Source: JANLTP01 sp031363055 | Lineage (GTDB): Bacteria > Pseudomonadota > Gammaproteobacteria > Burkholderiales > Burkholderiaceae_E | Reading direction: 5' to 3' | Length of the DNA stretch: 64,000 nucleotides | Assembly: GCA_031363055.1 (NCBI GenBank) | Contig: JANLTP010000070.1 | Coordinates: forward strand, 8,468-72,467 | Notes under the pieces: generated by a model | Database searches by the model: none | Told to the model about the DNA's origin: nothing | What the model saw: the letters and a program-made list of their open reading frames with translations, nothing else | In this document: one piece after another, positions 26,441 to 34,974 of the stretch | Layout of the letters: each line of letters begins with the position of its first letter | Numbering within the stretch: the first letter of the stretch is position 1 | Position numbers and translations under genes: made by a program

Positions 26441-26697
26441 CTACTTCTTCTTCGGTTCGTCAAAGGTCAATAAATCCTTGGCGTTGGTCTTGGCGACCAG
26501 TACCGCAGGCGCATAGGACACGATGAGGCCGGTCATCGACTTGCCGGGTACGTTGGTGATCGGGTAGGCGAACGCCGGCGTCACCGTTTCGCGGGCGCCA
26601 TCAGCGGCATGAGCTGCAGGTAGTGCGGTCAGCGCAGCCAGCACGGTCAGCGCACTCAGGGCCAGGCTAGCGGCCGGACAATGAATCGAATTTTCAT
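26441..26697 (-). pseudogene. Remnant of a secreted cupin-domain protein (internal deletion plus frameshift)
   Basis: Two frames together read as a signal peptide plus the edges of a cupin protein. ATG 26697, after GAGAGA, opens MKIRFIVRPLA and then hits a stop. The -1/+2 frame continues a normal signal sequence (ALSALTVLAALTALPAAHA). It goes on with FAYPITNVPGKSMTGLIVSYAP, which is the strand just before the metal-binding histidines in cupins. This is joined directly to AVLVAKTNAKDLLTFDEP, which looks like a cupin C-terminus. The core with the His/Glu metal ligands is missing. The open part from GTG 26644 could be translated, but the product could not form a cupin barrel. The cupin reading comes from recalled family text. 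Confidence 0.6.
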
Positions 26698-26910
26698 ATT
26701 AGTGGTGTCTCTCTCAATTGTTTGTGGGGACCGCGCGCCAGCCGCCAACCCAGGAGGCTGGCTTTGGGCTTGGCGAGCCAAGCCTGGCGAGTCCAGGCTG
26801 ACAGACCCAACCCGGGATTCAGAGGATACGCATCGTCGTTGCGAGGCGCAACTCAACCGACCCCGTCGCTGCACACCCGCCACTCAATACACACCGGCTA
26901 GCGTGAGTTG

Positions 26911-28668
26911 TCAGCTCTTACGCCACTGCCGCTCGGCCGTGTCCCAGGCGCCCAGCGCCTGCAAATCGGGCACCCACGCCAGGCCCGACTTGGCGTCCGA
27001 CGATGCGGCCTCGGGCGTTACCAGCACGTCAAGCAAGGCCGGGCCATGGGCCAGCGCGGCCAGCGCACGGGCGATCGCGCCATCCAATTGCTCGGCGCGC
27101 TCGACGCGCTCGGCATGCACCCCGAAGGCGCGCGCCATCGCGGCATGATCGGAAAATTGCAGCCGGGTACCGACCACTCGGCCGTAGCCCTCCAATTGAT
27201 CGCGCACCTCGATCGCCCAGGAACCATTGTTGGCGACGACGATCAAGACCGGCACCTTGTGACGCGCTGCAGTGTCGATTTCCATGGCATTAAATCCGAA
27301 CGAGCCATCGCCGGTGGCGACCACCACGGTGCGGCCCGGGCAGGCCAGCGCCGCCGCAATGCCGAACGGCGTGCCGACGCCAATACAGCCCAGAGGACCG
27401 GGATCGAGATAGGTCGAAGCCGGCAGACCGACACGCGCAAAGCTCAAAAAATCACCGCCATCGGCAACCACGACCGCATCGTCGGGCAGTGCGGCCCGCA
27501 GCGACGACAACAGGCGATTCGGGTGCATCAGACCGTCGCTACCTGGCTTTGCACTCGCCATGGAACTGAGCAACTTATCGGCACGCGCCAGATGATTCGC
27601 GCGCACACCCTGCGCCCAAGCGCGATCGATAGCGGGCGCCATCGCCCCGGCGATATCGAGCATCCCTTGCAGCGCGGCCAACGGGCTGGCCAGGACTTCG
27701 ACCGCCGCACGACGATTGTCGCGCAGCTCACTCGCTGCATCCGCAATACGCACGAACCGAGCGTCGCCGAACACGGCCGGCGAGCCATAGGCCAGTTGAA
27801 AATCGAGCCGCCGGCCGATGGTAACGATGACATCGGCCTCGCCCATGACCGAGCCCCGCATGGCAGCGACCACCGATGGGTGCGCTTCGGGCACCAGGCC
27901 GCGGCTCTCGCCGGTGTCGAGGTAGAGTGCGCCCACCCGGTCGAGCAACTGCACCAGTGGCGCGGCGGCATCGCGCGCGCCACGACCGGTGATCACCAGC
28001 GGGCGCTTGGCGCTCCACAACAACTCGACCGCCTGCGCCAGCACCACCGGGTCCGGATACATCAAACTTTTACGACGTGGTAAAAACCACTCGGGTAATT
28101 GCGCCGCGCGCGACGGCTCGGCGCGCAATACGTCGACCGGAAAATCGAGATACACCGGCCCCGGCTCACCGCCCTGGCCGACCGCACGCGCCAACGCTTC
28201 GTCAAGCTCCTGCAGCACCAGATCGGGGTCGCGCACCGTGCGCGCATAACGCGTCAGCGGCCGCACGAACTCGGTATGCGCCATGTCTTGCAACGCGCCG
28301 CGATTCTCCTGCGGCCGAGGTGGTGTGCCGGAGAGAATCAGCACCGAGGCGCGCGCCGCATGAGCATTCGCGATACCGGTCATGGCGTTGGTGACGCCAG
28401 GGCCGGCTGTGACCATCGCAACACCGACGGTGCCAGTCAGCTCGGCATGAGCGTGCGCCATATAGACCGCAGCGCGCTCGTCGCGTACATCAATAATACG
28501 AATACCAACGGCATCCAGGTGCATCCAGATCGGCATGATATGGCCGCCGCACAGTGCGAAAACCCGATCAATGCCGCGTGCCTTCAGGCAGCGGGCGATT
28601 AGCGCGGCGGTACTGGTGTCGGAAGCGGTGGCGGGGTTGGTGGCTGTGGCTGTGGTGGCGGTCGTCAT
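26911..28668 (-). CDS. Thiamine diphosphate-dependent enzyme, acetolactate synthase-like
   Basis: A 585-residue protein with the three-domain layout of ThDP enzymes such as acetolactate synthase, oxalyl-CoA decarboxylase and 2-hydroxyacyl-CoA lyase. The activating Glu lies in RDERAAVYMAHAHAELTG near residue 65. The ThDP-magnesium motif is GDGSFGFNAMEIDTAARH...VANN near residue 450. A central domain like the nucleotide-binding domain of the family (PLVITGRGARDAAAP) is present. The N-terminus is a Thr/Ala repeat (TTATTATATNPATA) from local repeat expansion. It is transcribed away from an acyl-CoA ligase across a palindromic promoter, so a CoA-ester or 2-hydroxyacid substrate is more likely than branched-chain biosynthesis. 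The reaction remains unassigned. Confidence 0.8.
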   Translation of the reverse strand: MTTATTATATNPATASDTSTAALIARCLKARGIDRVFALCGGHIMPIWMHLDAVGIRIIDVRDERAAVYMAHAHAELTGTVGVAMVTAGPGVTNAMTGIANAHAARASVLILSGTPPRPQENRGALQDMAHTEFVRPLTRYARTVRDPDLVLQELDEALARAVGQGGEPGPVYLDFPVDVLRAEPSRAAQLPEWFLPRRKSLMYPDPVVLAQAVELLWSAKRPLVITGRGARDAAAPLVQLLDRVGALYLDTGESRGLVPEAHPSVVAAMRGSVMGEADVIVTIGRRLDFQLAYGSPAVFGDARFVRIADAASELRDNRRAAVEVLASPLAALQGMLDIAGAMAPAIDRAWAQGVRANHLARADKLLSSMASAKPGSDGLMHPNRLLSSLRAALPDDAVVVADGGDFLSFARVGLPASTYLDPGPLGCIGVGTPFGIAAALACPGRTVVVATGDGSFGFNAMEIDTAARHKVPVLIVVANNGSWAIEVRDQLEGYGRVVGTRLQFSDHAAMARAFGVHAERVERAEQLDGAIARALAALAHGPALLDVLVTPEAASSDAKSGLAWVPDLQALGAWDTAERQWRKS

Positions 28669-28740
28669 AGCGATACCTTATCAGAATTCTGAATTCAGAG
28701 TTCATATTTTTGGTTAGAATTCAATCAATCTTGGGAGATT
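28669..28740. promoter_or_regulatory. Divergent promoter with three GAATTC-centred palindromes
   Basis: The 72 bases between the ThDP enzyme and the acyl-CoA ligase contain TCAGAATTCTGA (28681-28692, a perfect palindrome), the overlapping CTGAATTCAG (28689-28698, also perfect) and a third related site TTAGAATTCAA (28714-28724). GGGAGA just before GTG 28741 is the ligase ribosome-binding site. Spaced, similar palindromes in a short divergent gap are the expected look of an operator for a dimeric repressor. The only regulator gene nearby is the broken GntR-type gene downstream. Confidence 0.5.
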
Positions 28741-30303
28741 GTGTTGAACCACCTGTTGACCGTGGCCGAAGCGGTGGCAGCGCATGCGCGCCTGACGCCC
28801 GACAAGCTGGGCACTCGCGACTCGCGGCGCTCGTTGAGCTTTGCAGCTTGGCACGAACGTGCTAGCCGCCTGGCCAACGGGCTGCTGTCACTCGGACTCG
28901 TCAAGGGCGATCGAGTAGCACTGCTTGCCTATAACCGGGTCGAGTGGATGGAGATCTACGTCGCACTGGCCCGCGCTGGTCTGGTCGCGGTGCCGATCAA
29001 CTTCCGGCTGACCTCGCCCGAGATCGCCTACATCGCGCTACACAGCGAAGCGCGTGCCTTCATCGCGCAAGACGAGCTCGCCGACCTGGTCGAGCCGATT
29101 CGAAGTGAGCTTGTGATTACGCCTGGCCGCTATGTCCGCTTGGGCCAGAGTCAAAGCGAGATAGCGGGCTGGATCGATTACGAGGCCTTGATCGGCAATG
29201 CCAGCACCACCGAACCGTCGGTGCGCGTGCTGCCATCCGACACCTTTGCCTTGATGTACACCTCGGGCACCACCGGGCGGCCCAAGGGTGTCATTCGCAG
29301 TCACGAGGGCAGTACCCTGATTGCGCTGGCCACGGCCCTTGAGATGCGCTTCACCCGCGAAGACACGGGCTTGATGGTCATGCCCATGTGCCACGCGAAC
29401 TCGCTGTACTTCAGTCACACGTTCGCGCATCTCGGCGCCGCCTGCGTGATCGACGATCGCCGCAGTTTCGATGCGCAAGCCCTGCTCGCCATTTTGGCCA
29501 ACGAGAAAGTGACCTTCACCTCGCTGGTGCCGACTCACTACATCATGATGCTCGCACTACCCGAGGCGATAAAGTCGCGCTACGATGTCAGCCGCGTCGA
29601 TAAACTGATGATCTCCTCCGCCCCGGCGCGCCGCGACACCAAGCTTGCGATCATGGAGTTCTTCCGCAATGGCCGCTTGCACGAGCTCTACGGTTCAACC
29701 GAAGCCGGTTGGGTCACCTTGCTGAGACCTGACGAGCAACTGGACCGGCTGGGCACCGTCGGGCGCGAATGGGCCGGCTCAGGTCCGATCAAGATGCTGG
29801 ATCCCGAGGGCCACGAGGTGCCCGATGGTGAAGTCGGCGAGCTGTTCTCGCGCACGCCTTACGTGTTTGATGGCTATTGGAAGGACCCGGCGAAGACCGC
29901 CGAAGCCATGCGCGGCGACTGGTGTTCGGTCGGCGATATGGCGCGGCGTGACGCTGACGGATATATTCATCTGGTTGATCGCAAGAGCAACATGATCATC
30001 AGCGGCGGCGAAAATATTTATCCGTCCGAGGTCGAGGGGGTGCTCGGCGCGCATCCCAAGGTGAAGGACGTCGCGGTCATCGGCATACCGCACGACAAAT
30101 GGGGCGAGGCAGTGCACGCGGTGATCGTGCTGCATGAACAAGCGCAGGCCAGCGAGTCGGAAATTCTCGATTGGTGCCGAGGCCGCATCGCCGGCTACAA
30201 GCGACCGCAATCGGTTCACTTCGCGGCCGATACGCAGATGCCGCGCACGGCGACGGGCAAGATTTTGCATCGGGTGTTGCGCGACCGCTTGATGACCGAA
30301 TGA
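28741..30303 (+). CDS. Acyl-CoA ligase (AMP-dependent, FadD-like)
   Basis: A 520-residue adenylate-forming ligase. The P-loop is MYTSGTTGRPKGVIRSHEG (near residue 175). Further motifs are LYGSTEAGWV, DGYIHLVDRKSNMIISGGENIYP (hinge) and the C-terminal Lys in TATGKILHRVLRD. These fit ligases for medium- or long-chain, cyclohexane- or aromatic acids; the acid cannot be named. The start is GTG 28741, with GGGAGA upstream. It diverges from the ThDP enzyme and precedes the GntR remnant in the same direction, so the three look like a former catabolic unit with its own regulator. Confidence 0.88.
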   Translation: MLNHLLTVAEAVAAHARLTPDKLGTRDSRRSLSFAAWHERASRLANGLLSLGLVKGDRVALLAYNRVEWMEIYVALARAGLVAVPINFRLTSPEIAYIALHSEARAFIAQDELADLVEPIRSELVITPGRYVRLGQSQSEIAGWIDYEALIGNASTTEPSVRVLPSDTFALMYTSGTTGRPKGVIRSHEGSTLIALATALEMRFTREDTGLMVMPMCHANSLYFSHTFAHLGAACVIDDRRSFDAQALLAILANEKVTFTSLVPTHYIMMLALPEAIKSRYDVSRVDKLMISSAPARRDTKLAIMEFFRNGRLHELYGSTEAGWVTLLRPDEQLDRLGTVGREWAGSGPIKMLDPEGHEVPDGEVGELFSRTPYVFDGYWKDPAKTAEAMRGDWCSVGDMARRDADGYIHLVDRKSNMIISGGENIYPSEVEGVLGAHPKVKDVAVIGIPHDKWGEAVHAVIVLHEQAQASESEILDWCRGRIAGYKRPQSVHFAADTQMPRTATGKILHRVLRDRLMTE

Positions 30304-30375
30304 CGACTCGTCGATTACTGAATTGCCACTGAATGACTACTAAATGATGACCATTTAGCGCTGGCCCAGCTCCTC

Positions 30376-30689
30376 ATGAAAGCCCTCGCCACCACGCCTC
30401 CATTGGCCGAGCAAGTCCGCGATGCGATCCTCGCCGAGATTGCGTCCGGCCGGCTTGTACCGGGCGAACGAATCATTCAGGAGCGAGTCACGCACGCGCT
30501 GGGCGTATCGCGTCAACCAGTCCAGCAGGCCTTGAATTTATTGCGCAATCAGGGAGTATTGCAAGAGGCGCACGGACGCGGCTTGATTCCGCGATTATCA
30601 AGGGTGATACGGAGCGCGCCGAAGCGCTGGTACGAATGCACATTACACAGGCGGCGGCGTTTATGGTGGCGCGTCTGCGAGCGAGTTAG
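30376..30689 (+). pseudogene. GntR-family regulator with its effector domain deleted
   Basis: The first ~75 residues are a complete GntR winged-helix domain (LAEQVRDAILAEIASGRLVPGERI, VSRQPVQQALNLLRNQG). After GRGLIP the frame becomes unlike the family. In the adjacent frame, from about 30593 to the TAG at 30687-30689, the text IIKGDTERAEALVRMHITQA reads as the end of an FCD effector domain, ending FMVARLRAS. The middle, normally about 100 residues, is missing. So an internal deletion joined the two ends out of frame near 30590-30595. The open frame runs on to 30702 and would give a DNA-binding domain with a short unrelated tail. Confidence 0.7.
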
Positions 30690-30707
30690 GGTGGGGAAAT
30701 GACAGAT

Positions 30708-30726
30708 ACGGGCCGAGCAGGCCCGT
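30708..30726. other. Short perfect hairpin after the GntR remnant
   Basis: ACGGGCC and GGCCCGT form a seven-base stem around a GAGCA loop. It follows the remnant stop by 18 bases. No T-run follows, so terminator function is unproven. Confidence 0.35.
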
Positions 30727-30834
30727 CAATATCGCTTCATTGCCACTCCGCCGGTGTGCTCTCCGAACCATTCGAACACGGCGTCTCGACAATGTTCGGA
30801 ATTACACGGTCGGGCTTGCCGAGGATTATTGCTT

Positions 30835-31322
30835 CTACGATCTACGTTTTTTAGATCTCGGCAGCTTCTTCAATTCCTTCACAACCTTTTTAAAGTCTTC
30901 GTCCACAGACCGCGACTGGATCGAGGTGAACGTCTTGTGCTTGTCATATTCCATCTCGGCTTTGGCCTGGGCCATCTCGTGCGAAATACGGCCTGCATGA
31001 CTGAGGATATCGCGATCGCTCAAAGTCAGAAATCCGTTCAGTTTGTCGATCCATTCCGCCATGTGCATTGCCACGCGCCGCATCGCTTGACCTTGCGCGA
31101 ACACCAAGTAACCTTCCACGAGATTGTTAAGTGTTGCCAGTTCCGGCCCGCTCAGGTAGTTCTTGGCGATGAGATATCCTGCTTGCGAATTACCCCGCCT
31201 CGCCAGTTCGTCAGACCGAGCTTGGGCTTGGTTGAATCCACCCTTCCGTGAACGATCTCTGCTGCGGTCTGACCAGTGATGGCCCAGTGCATCTTGTTCT
31301 GCACAGTCTTGAAAAACAGCAG
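30835..31322 (-). pseudogene. RhuM family protein remnant (5' loss and frameshift)
   Basis: On the minus strand one frame gives FFKTVQNKMHWAITGQTAAE then LGLTNWRGGVIRKQDI. A one-base shift at about 31168-31176 moves the match into the other frame: IAKNYLSGPELATLNNLVEG, YLVFAQGQAMRRVAMHMAEW, LTLSDRDILSHAGRISHEMA. Together these read as the second half of a RhuM/virulence-type protein, a family often found in mobile islands. The first half (a DNA-binding-like region) is absent. A single missing base in the GATATC stretch explains the frame change. The DNA is AT-richer than the surrounding sequence. Confidence 0.65.
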
Positions 31323-31519
31323 ACTGACTACTTGATGCGCATAATTTCGGTTCCTTGAGCTTCTTCGGTAAGCTGGGTTACACGATCTATACAAATCACG
31401 ATACATTCAAGACCGACCAAGAGGCTAAAAACTGATGCGCCACAGAATTTTTACCAGTTTTGGGACCGTGCGCGGTGAACTGCGGAACCACCTTTGCAGC
31501 TTGAGAAGGTCTATCGAAT

Positions 31520-32392
31520 ATGAACGCCGGTAGCCGACTGCCAGGAATTCCAAACCCTACCTTCTGGTGGACTGGCCATGGCAATGTGCAACTGGCTGGT
31601 GATGTTTTCGGAGACGCCAATGGAGCGAGCGTTGTATTGCTGCACGGCGCAGGGCAGACTCGTCACGCCTGGCGGGGTGTCGGCGAACGTTTGGCGAGCG
31701 CTGGCTATCGGGTCATCACCTTCGACGCGCGTGGCCACGGCGACTCGGAATGGGATCGCGCCGGCGACTATGATCTCGCATCGATGGTGCAAGACCTGCG
31801 CTGTGTGCTCGACGCGCTCGGTGTGCATCGGCCTGCCCTGGTCGGGGCCTCCATGGGCGGGCTGGCGTCGCTGTTCGCCATCGGAAATCAAATCGTCGAC
31901 GCGTGCGCCTTGGTGTTGGTGGATGTTGTGCCGACCGTCAATGATGAAGGCCGAGAAAATGTCAAGACATTCATGTCCCAGAACCCGCAGGGGTTTGCAA
32001 CGCTCGAAGAAGTTGCCGACGCAATCGCTACCTATCAACCGCACCGCAAACGCCCGCGCACGCTTGATGGACTTGCCAAGAACGTTCGCCTTGGCTCGAA
32101 CGGCCGCTATTACTGGCACTGGGACCCGCGGATTGGTGAGCAAACCGAAGCGATGCCGCAGCGCGAGCGTGCGCTGCGTGCATGTGCGGCGAACCTCATT
32201 GCGCCAACCTTGCTGGTTCGGGGCGCGCTGTCGGATATCGTCAACGACGCCGGCGCACAGGAGTTTTTACAGCTCTGTGCGCACAGCGAATATGTCAATG
32301 TCGCCGACGCTGCGCACATGGTCGCGGGCGATCGTAACGATATTTTTGGCGACGCATTGATCGCATTTCTGGACCGGGTTTCGCATCGCTAA
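31520..32392 (+). CDS. Alpha/beta hydrolase
   Basis: A 290-residue alpha/beta-hydrolase-fold enzyme. LLHGAGQTRHAW gives the oxyanion region, ARGHGDSEWD the following loop, and the nucleophile Ser is in LVGASMGGLAS (near residue 113). The catalytic His is probably in ADAAHMVAGDRND near residue 268. The pattern is that of the epoxide hydrolase/peroxidase-type group (haloperoxidase, esterase, lactonase), and the substrate is open. Start at ATG 31520. The 190 bases upstream contain only the decayed RhuM border and no recognised feature. Confidence 0.85.
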   Translation: MNAGSRLPGIPNPTFWWTGHGNVQLAGDVFGDANGASVVLLHGAGQTRHAWRGVGERLASAGYRVITFDARGHGDSEWDRAGDYDLASMVQDLRCVLDALGVHRPALVGASMGGLASLFAIGNQIVDACALVLVDVVPTVNDEGRENVKTFMSQNPQGFATLEEVADAIATYQPHRKRPRTLDGLAKNVRLGSNGRYYWHWDPRIGEQTEAMPQRERALRACAANLIAPTLLVRGALSDIVNDAGAQEFLQLCAHSEYVNVADAAHMVAGDRNDIFGDALIAFLDRVSHR

Positions 32393-32476
32393 GCGAAACC
32401 GCTGCGCCTCGTGCAAGAATTGCGACAGTGCAGTTCCGAATAACAACTGCGAACATCCTCTGCGGTGAATTGAATA

Positions 32477-32785
32477 TTGGAATCTTTTAAATCCTGGCTC
32501 GTGCCCGCTATTGGCCTGTCCCAAGACTCGCTACATACCTACGCTGGCTTCATTGTTTTTTTCGCGGCCTCCCTCCTGTTGCGCAAGCCGCCAAGTTCCT
32601 GGCTGCCCTGGCTGTGCCTGCTGGTCCTGGCCGTTGCCAAGGAAGTCTACGATATCGTCTTTGATCTGCGCGTGCCGGGCCAGTGGATTCCCTTCAAGTC
32701 GGCGATTGACGTCTTCAGCATCATGATCTGGCCGACCTTGATCATGTTCATGGTCCGCTTTGGTGTCGTGTTCAAGAAGCAATAG
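32477..32785 (+). CDS. Small membrane protein, unknown function
   Basis: A 102-residue protein with about three hydrophobic helices: AGFIVFFAASLLL, SWLPWLCLLVLAVAKEVYD and IMIWPTLIMFMVRFGVVF. A charged turn VFDLRVPGQW lies between the second and third. It looks like small inner-membrane proteins of the VanZ-like type, but I cannot confirm the family. The start is TTG 32477. It follows the hydrolase and precedes the dehydrogenase, so it may belong to the same transcript. Confidence 0.6.
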   Translation: MESFKSWLVPAIGLSQDSLHTYAGFIVFFAASLLLRKPPSSWLPWLCLLVLAVAKEVYDIVFDLRVPGQWIPFKSAIDVFSIMIWPTLIMFMVRFGVVFKKQ

Positions 32786-32843
32786 CCGCGTCATCAACAG
32801 AGCAATATCCACGTCGTCAACTTCAGCCGCCTCGCACCGATTC

Positions 32844-33857
32844 ATGAACATCGTCGTTACCCACACTGAACCTTCGCTGGCCTTGTCCTGGCAAAGGGCA
32901 TTGGCCGAGCGATTGCCGCAGGCCAAGGTGCGTCTCGACGCAGAAGAATCGACAACGTCGAACACTGGCACGGACTCCATAAGTAGCGCAAACACTGACG
33001 CCTGCGCCGACGCCGGCACTGACCCCGGCGAGGACGCCAGCGCCGCCCAATACGGTGTCGGCTGGCAGCCACCCGATGATTTCTTCATCAGACATCGGCA
33101 TTTGCGCGCCTTTTTCAGCGCCGCTGCCGGTGTTGAACATGTCCTGCGGAACCCGGCGCTGCCGCCCGATTTGCCCGTCATCCGACTGGAAGACGCTGGC
33201 ATGTCCGTTCAAATGATCGAATATTGCTGCCAGACCGTCTTCCGGCTACGAGCGCGCAGTGAACAATACGAGCAACAACAAGCGCACAAGCGCTGGCAGG
33301 AACTGACGCCCATCGCGCGCAGTGCGCTGCGCATCGGTGTGCTCGGGCTCGGCGTACTCGGTACAAGCGTCGCCGCTGCGTTGGTTTCCTTTGGCTACAC
33401 AGTGTCGGGATTTGCACGCACACACAGGGAGTTGGCGGGTGTTCGCTGCTATAGCGGTGCCGAGCACCTGGCGGAATTTTTGGCGCGTAGCGATGTGCTG
33501 ATTTTGCTGGCCCCGCTGACGCCTGAAACGCGCAGACTATTGAACGCGACTACCCTGGCCAGGTTGCCGCGCGGTGCGTACCTCATCAATGTCGCCCGAG
33601 GCGGCCTGATTGACGACGCAGCGCTGCTTTCGGCACTCGACAGCGGGCACCTCGGTGGCGCCAGTCTCGACGTCTTCGACATTGAGCCTTTACCAACCGA
33701 GCACCCTTACTGGACACATCCACGGGTTCGGGTCACCCCGCATATCTCGGCCATTACCGAGGTTAATGACAGCGCCGATCAGGTGGTTGCTAAACTCGCG
33801 GCTTTGCAGGAAGGTCGCTCGGTTACCGGCGCGGTCAATCGTCGTTTCGGTTATTAA
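32844..33857 (+). CDS. ghrA: D-isomer-specific 2-hydroxyacid dehydrogenase (GhrA-like)
   Basis: A 337-residue NAD(P)-dependent reductase for glyoxylate, hydroxypyruvate or similar 2-oxoacids. It has the Rossmann motif GVLGLGVLGTSVAAAL, the catalytic Arg in NVARGGLIDD, Glu in FDIEPLPTEHPYW and His in VTPHISAIT, as in GhrA-type enzymes. The ATG at 32844 gives MNIVVTHTEPS. Between residues ~35 and 60 lies a Thr/Ser/Asp/Ala-rich insert (TTSNTGTDSISSANTDACAD) absent from typical relatives. It looks repeat-derived and is probably a surface loop. Confidence 0.85.
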   Translation: MNIVVTHTEPSLALSWQRALAERLPQAKVRLDAEESTTSNTGTDSISSANTDACADAGTDPGEDASAAQYGVGWQPPDDFFIRHRHLRAFFSAAAGVEHVLRNPALPPDLPVIRLEDAGMSVQMIEYCCQTVFRLRARSEQYEQQQAHKRWQELTPIARSALRIGVLGLGVLGTSVAAALVSFGYTVSGFARTHRELAGVRCYSGAEHLAEFLARSDVLILLAPLTPETRRLLNATTLARLPRGAYLINVARGGLIDDAALLSALDSGHLGGASLDVFDIEPLPTEHPYWTHPRVRVTPHISAITEVNDSADQVVAKLAALQEGRSVTGAVNRRFGY

Positions 33858-33966
33858 TTTGGCACACGACTAATTTCGCACTCCTTTGATTGCCCACTCG
33901 CTTGATCCGGCACTGCACTCAATTTTGACCATGCTATCGTTATCCTGATGAATTTGGCTTTCCTGA

Positions 33967-34170
33967 ATGTCTGATCCAGAACCCGTCGTCGTCTCGCCGT
34001 GCATCGCGATTTGTCGCGTCGATTCCGCTAAACGCTGGTGCGAGGGTTGCTTGCGAACCCTGGACGAGATTGCGGCCTGGGGCAGCCTCTCCAATGCCGG
34101 CAAACGGGCGGTTCTGCTCGACGTTGAACAACGCCGACTGCCGCAGAACGCGTCCGGTGTGTCTGATTAA
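33967..34170 (+). CDS. DUF1289 family protein
   Basis: A 67-residue protein with the compact cysteine motif of DUF1289: SPCIAICRVD then RWCEGCLRTLDEIAAWGSLS. The four cysteines suggest a small metal- or cluster-binding fold. The function is unknown; these genes are widespread in proteobacteria. The start ATG 33967 is well placed for the family. It is isolated between the dehydrogenase and the convergent tonB. Confidence 0.88.
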   Translation: MSDPEPVVVSPCIAICRVDSAKRWCEGCLRTLDEIAAWGSLSNAGKRAVLLDVEQRRLPQNASGVSD

Positions 34171-34188
34171 CCCTGCCGCTTAAGAAAC

Positions 34189-34914
34189 TTAATCGCGCGG
34201 CAACTCGAACCGATACGGAATCAGCAGGCTCGATTGAATCGGCTGGCCGTCGGACGTGGCCGGCTTGAACCGGCACAGCGCCAACGCCTGGCGGGCGGCC
34301 TCGTCGAGCCGGTTGTAGCCGCTGGACTTGTCGACCTTCGAATCGACCACCCGGCCGTCGGCCGAAATCACCAGGCGCAACACCACGCGGCCCTCCTCCT
34401 GCATGCGCTGTGACGCCGGCGGATATTCCGGCTTGTCACAACTGGCCGACAGTTGGGTAGCGGCCTTCACCTCAGCTTTCGCCGGCGGCGCCGGTGCCGG
34501 TGCTGGCGGTGGCGCCGGCTCAGGCTTGGCGGCCGATGGCGGTGGATCCGGGGTAACGGCGACGATGGCCGGTGGCGGCGCTACGACCGCAACCTCGGCC
34601 TTGGGCACAAACGCGGGCGGCGGCGGTGCGACCGGTTTTGGCGGTGGCGGTGCCAAGGTCTTTTTCGGCGGCGGCGGTTCGCGCTTGGGCGGAGGCGGTG
34701 GAGGCGGTGCGGGCGGCGGTGGCTCGATCAGTTTCGGCGGCTCGATCAGTCGTACCTCGACCGTTTTTTTGACGACATCGACAATCTTGTGCGACAGACC
34801 ACTGTTCAGCAACCAGATGGCGCCCAGATGCAAGAACACCACCGCACCAAGACCGGTGGCCGCTTTGCCCGAACGCTGGTGCTGATATCCGTATCCCGCC
34901 AATGCTGCCCCCAA
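34189..34914 (-). CDS. tonB: TonB family energy-transducing protein
   Basis: A 241-residue periplasm-spanning protein that links the proton-motive force to outer-membrane receptors. The N-terminal cytoplasmic part is short, followed by one membrane helix (GAVVFLHLGAIWLLNSGL). A long Pro-rich region with PPPPAPPPPPPP and Lys/Pro runs spans the periplasm. The C-terminal TonB domain contains EYPPASQRMQEEGRVVLRLV and the motif of Val/Leu strands SLLIPYRFEL near the end. No exbB or exbD, and no receptor gene, is adjacent. The Pro/Gly-rich code gives long false frames on the other strand. Confidence 0.85.
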   Translation of the reverse strand: MGAALAGYGYQHQRSGKAATGLGAVVFLHLGAIWLLNSGLSHKIVDVVKKTVEVRLIEPPKLIEPPPPAPPPPPPPKREPPPPKKTLAPPPPKPVAPPPPAFVPKAEVAVVAPPPAIVAVTPDPPPSAAKPEPAPPPAPAPAPPAKAEVKAATQLSASCDKPEYPPASQRMQEEGRVVLRLVISADGRVVDSKVDKSSGYNRLDEAARQALALCRFKPATSDGQPIQSSLLIPYRFELPRD

Positions 34915-34974
34915 CGGCCTCCTCGGACCGTGAGCGCGCGATTATAGAGGCGACGGATTTCTGGACGGCGACCC

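Noticed and set aside
26768..26784. Hairpin GGCTTGG-CGAG-CCAAGCC as terminator of the ThDP gene
   Set aside because: The stem is real but lies 130 bases past the stop and has no T-run on the minus strand.
26908..28083. Long plus-strand open frame (391 codons) antisense to the ThDP enzyme
   Set aside because: It is a His/Arg/Gln-rich shadow of the GC-rich minus-strand gene, with no family pattern and no ribosome-binding site. The minus frame carries clear ThDP motifs.
34328..34947. Gly-rich plus-strand open frames opposite tonB
   Set aside because: Complement of Pro-codon runs of TonB; composition-driven artefact.
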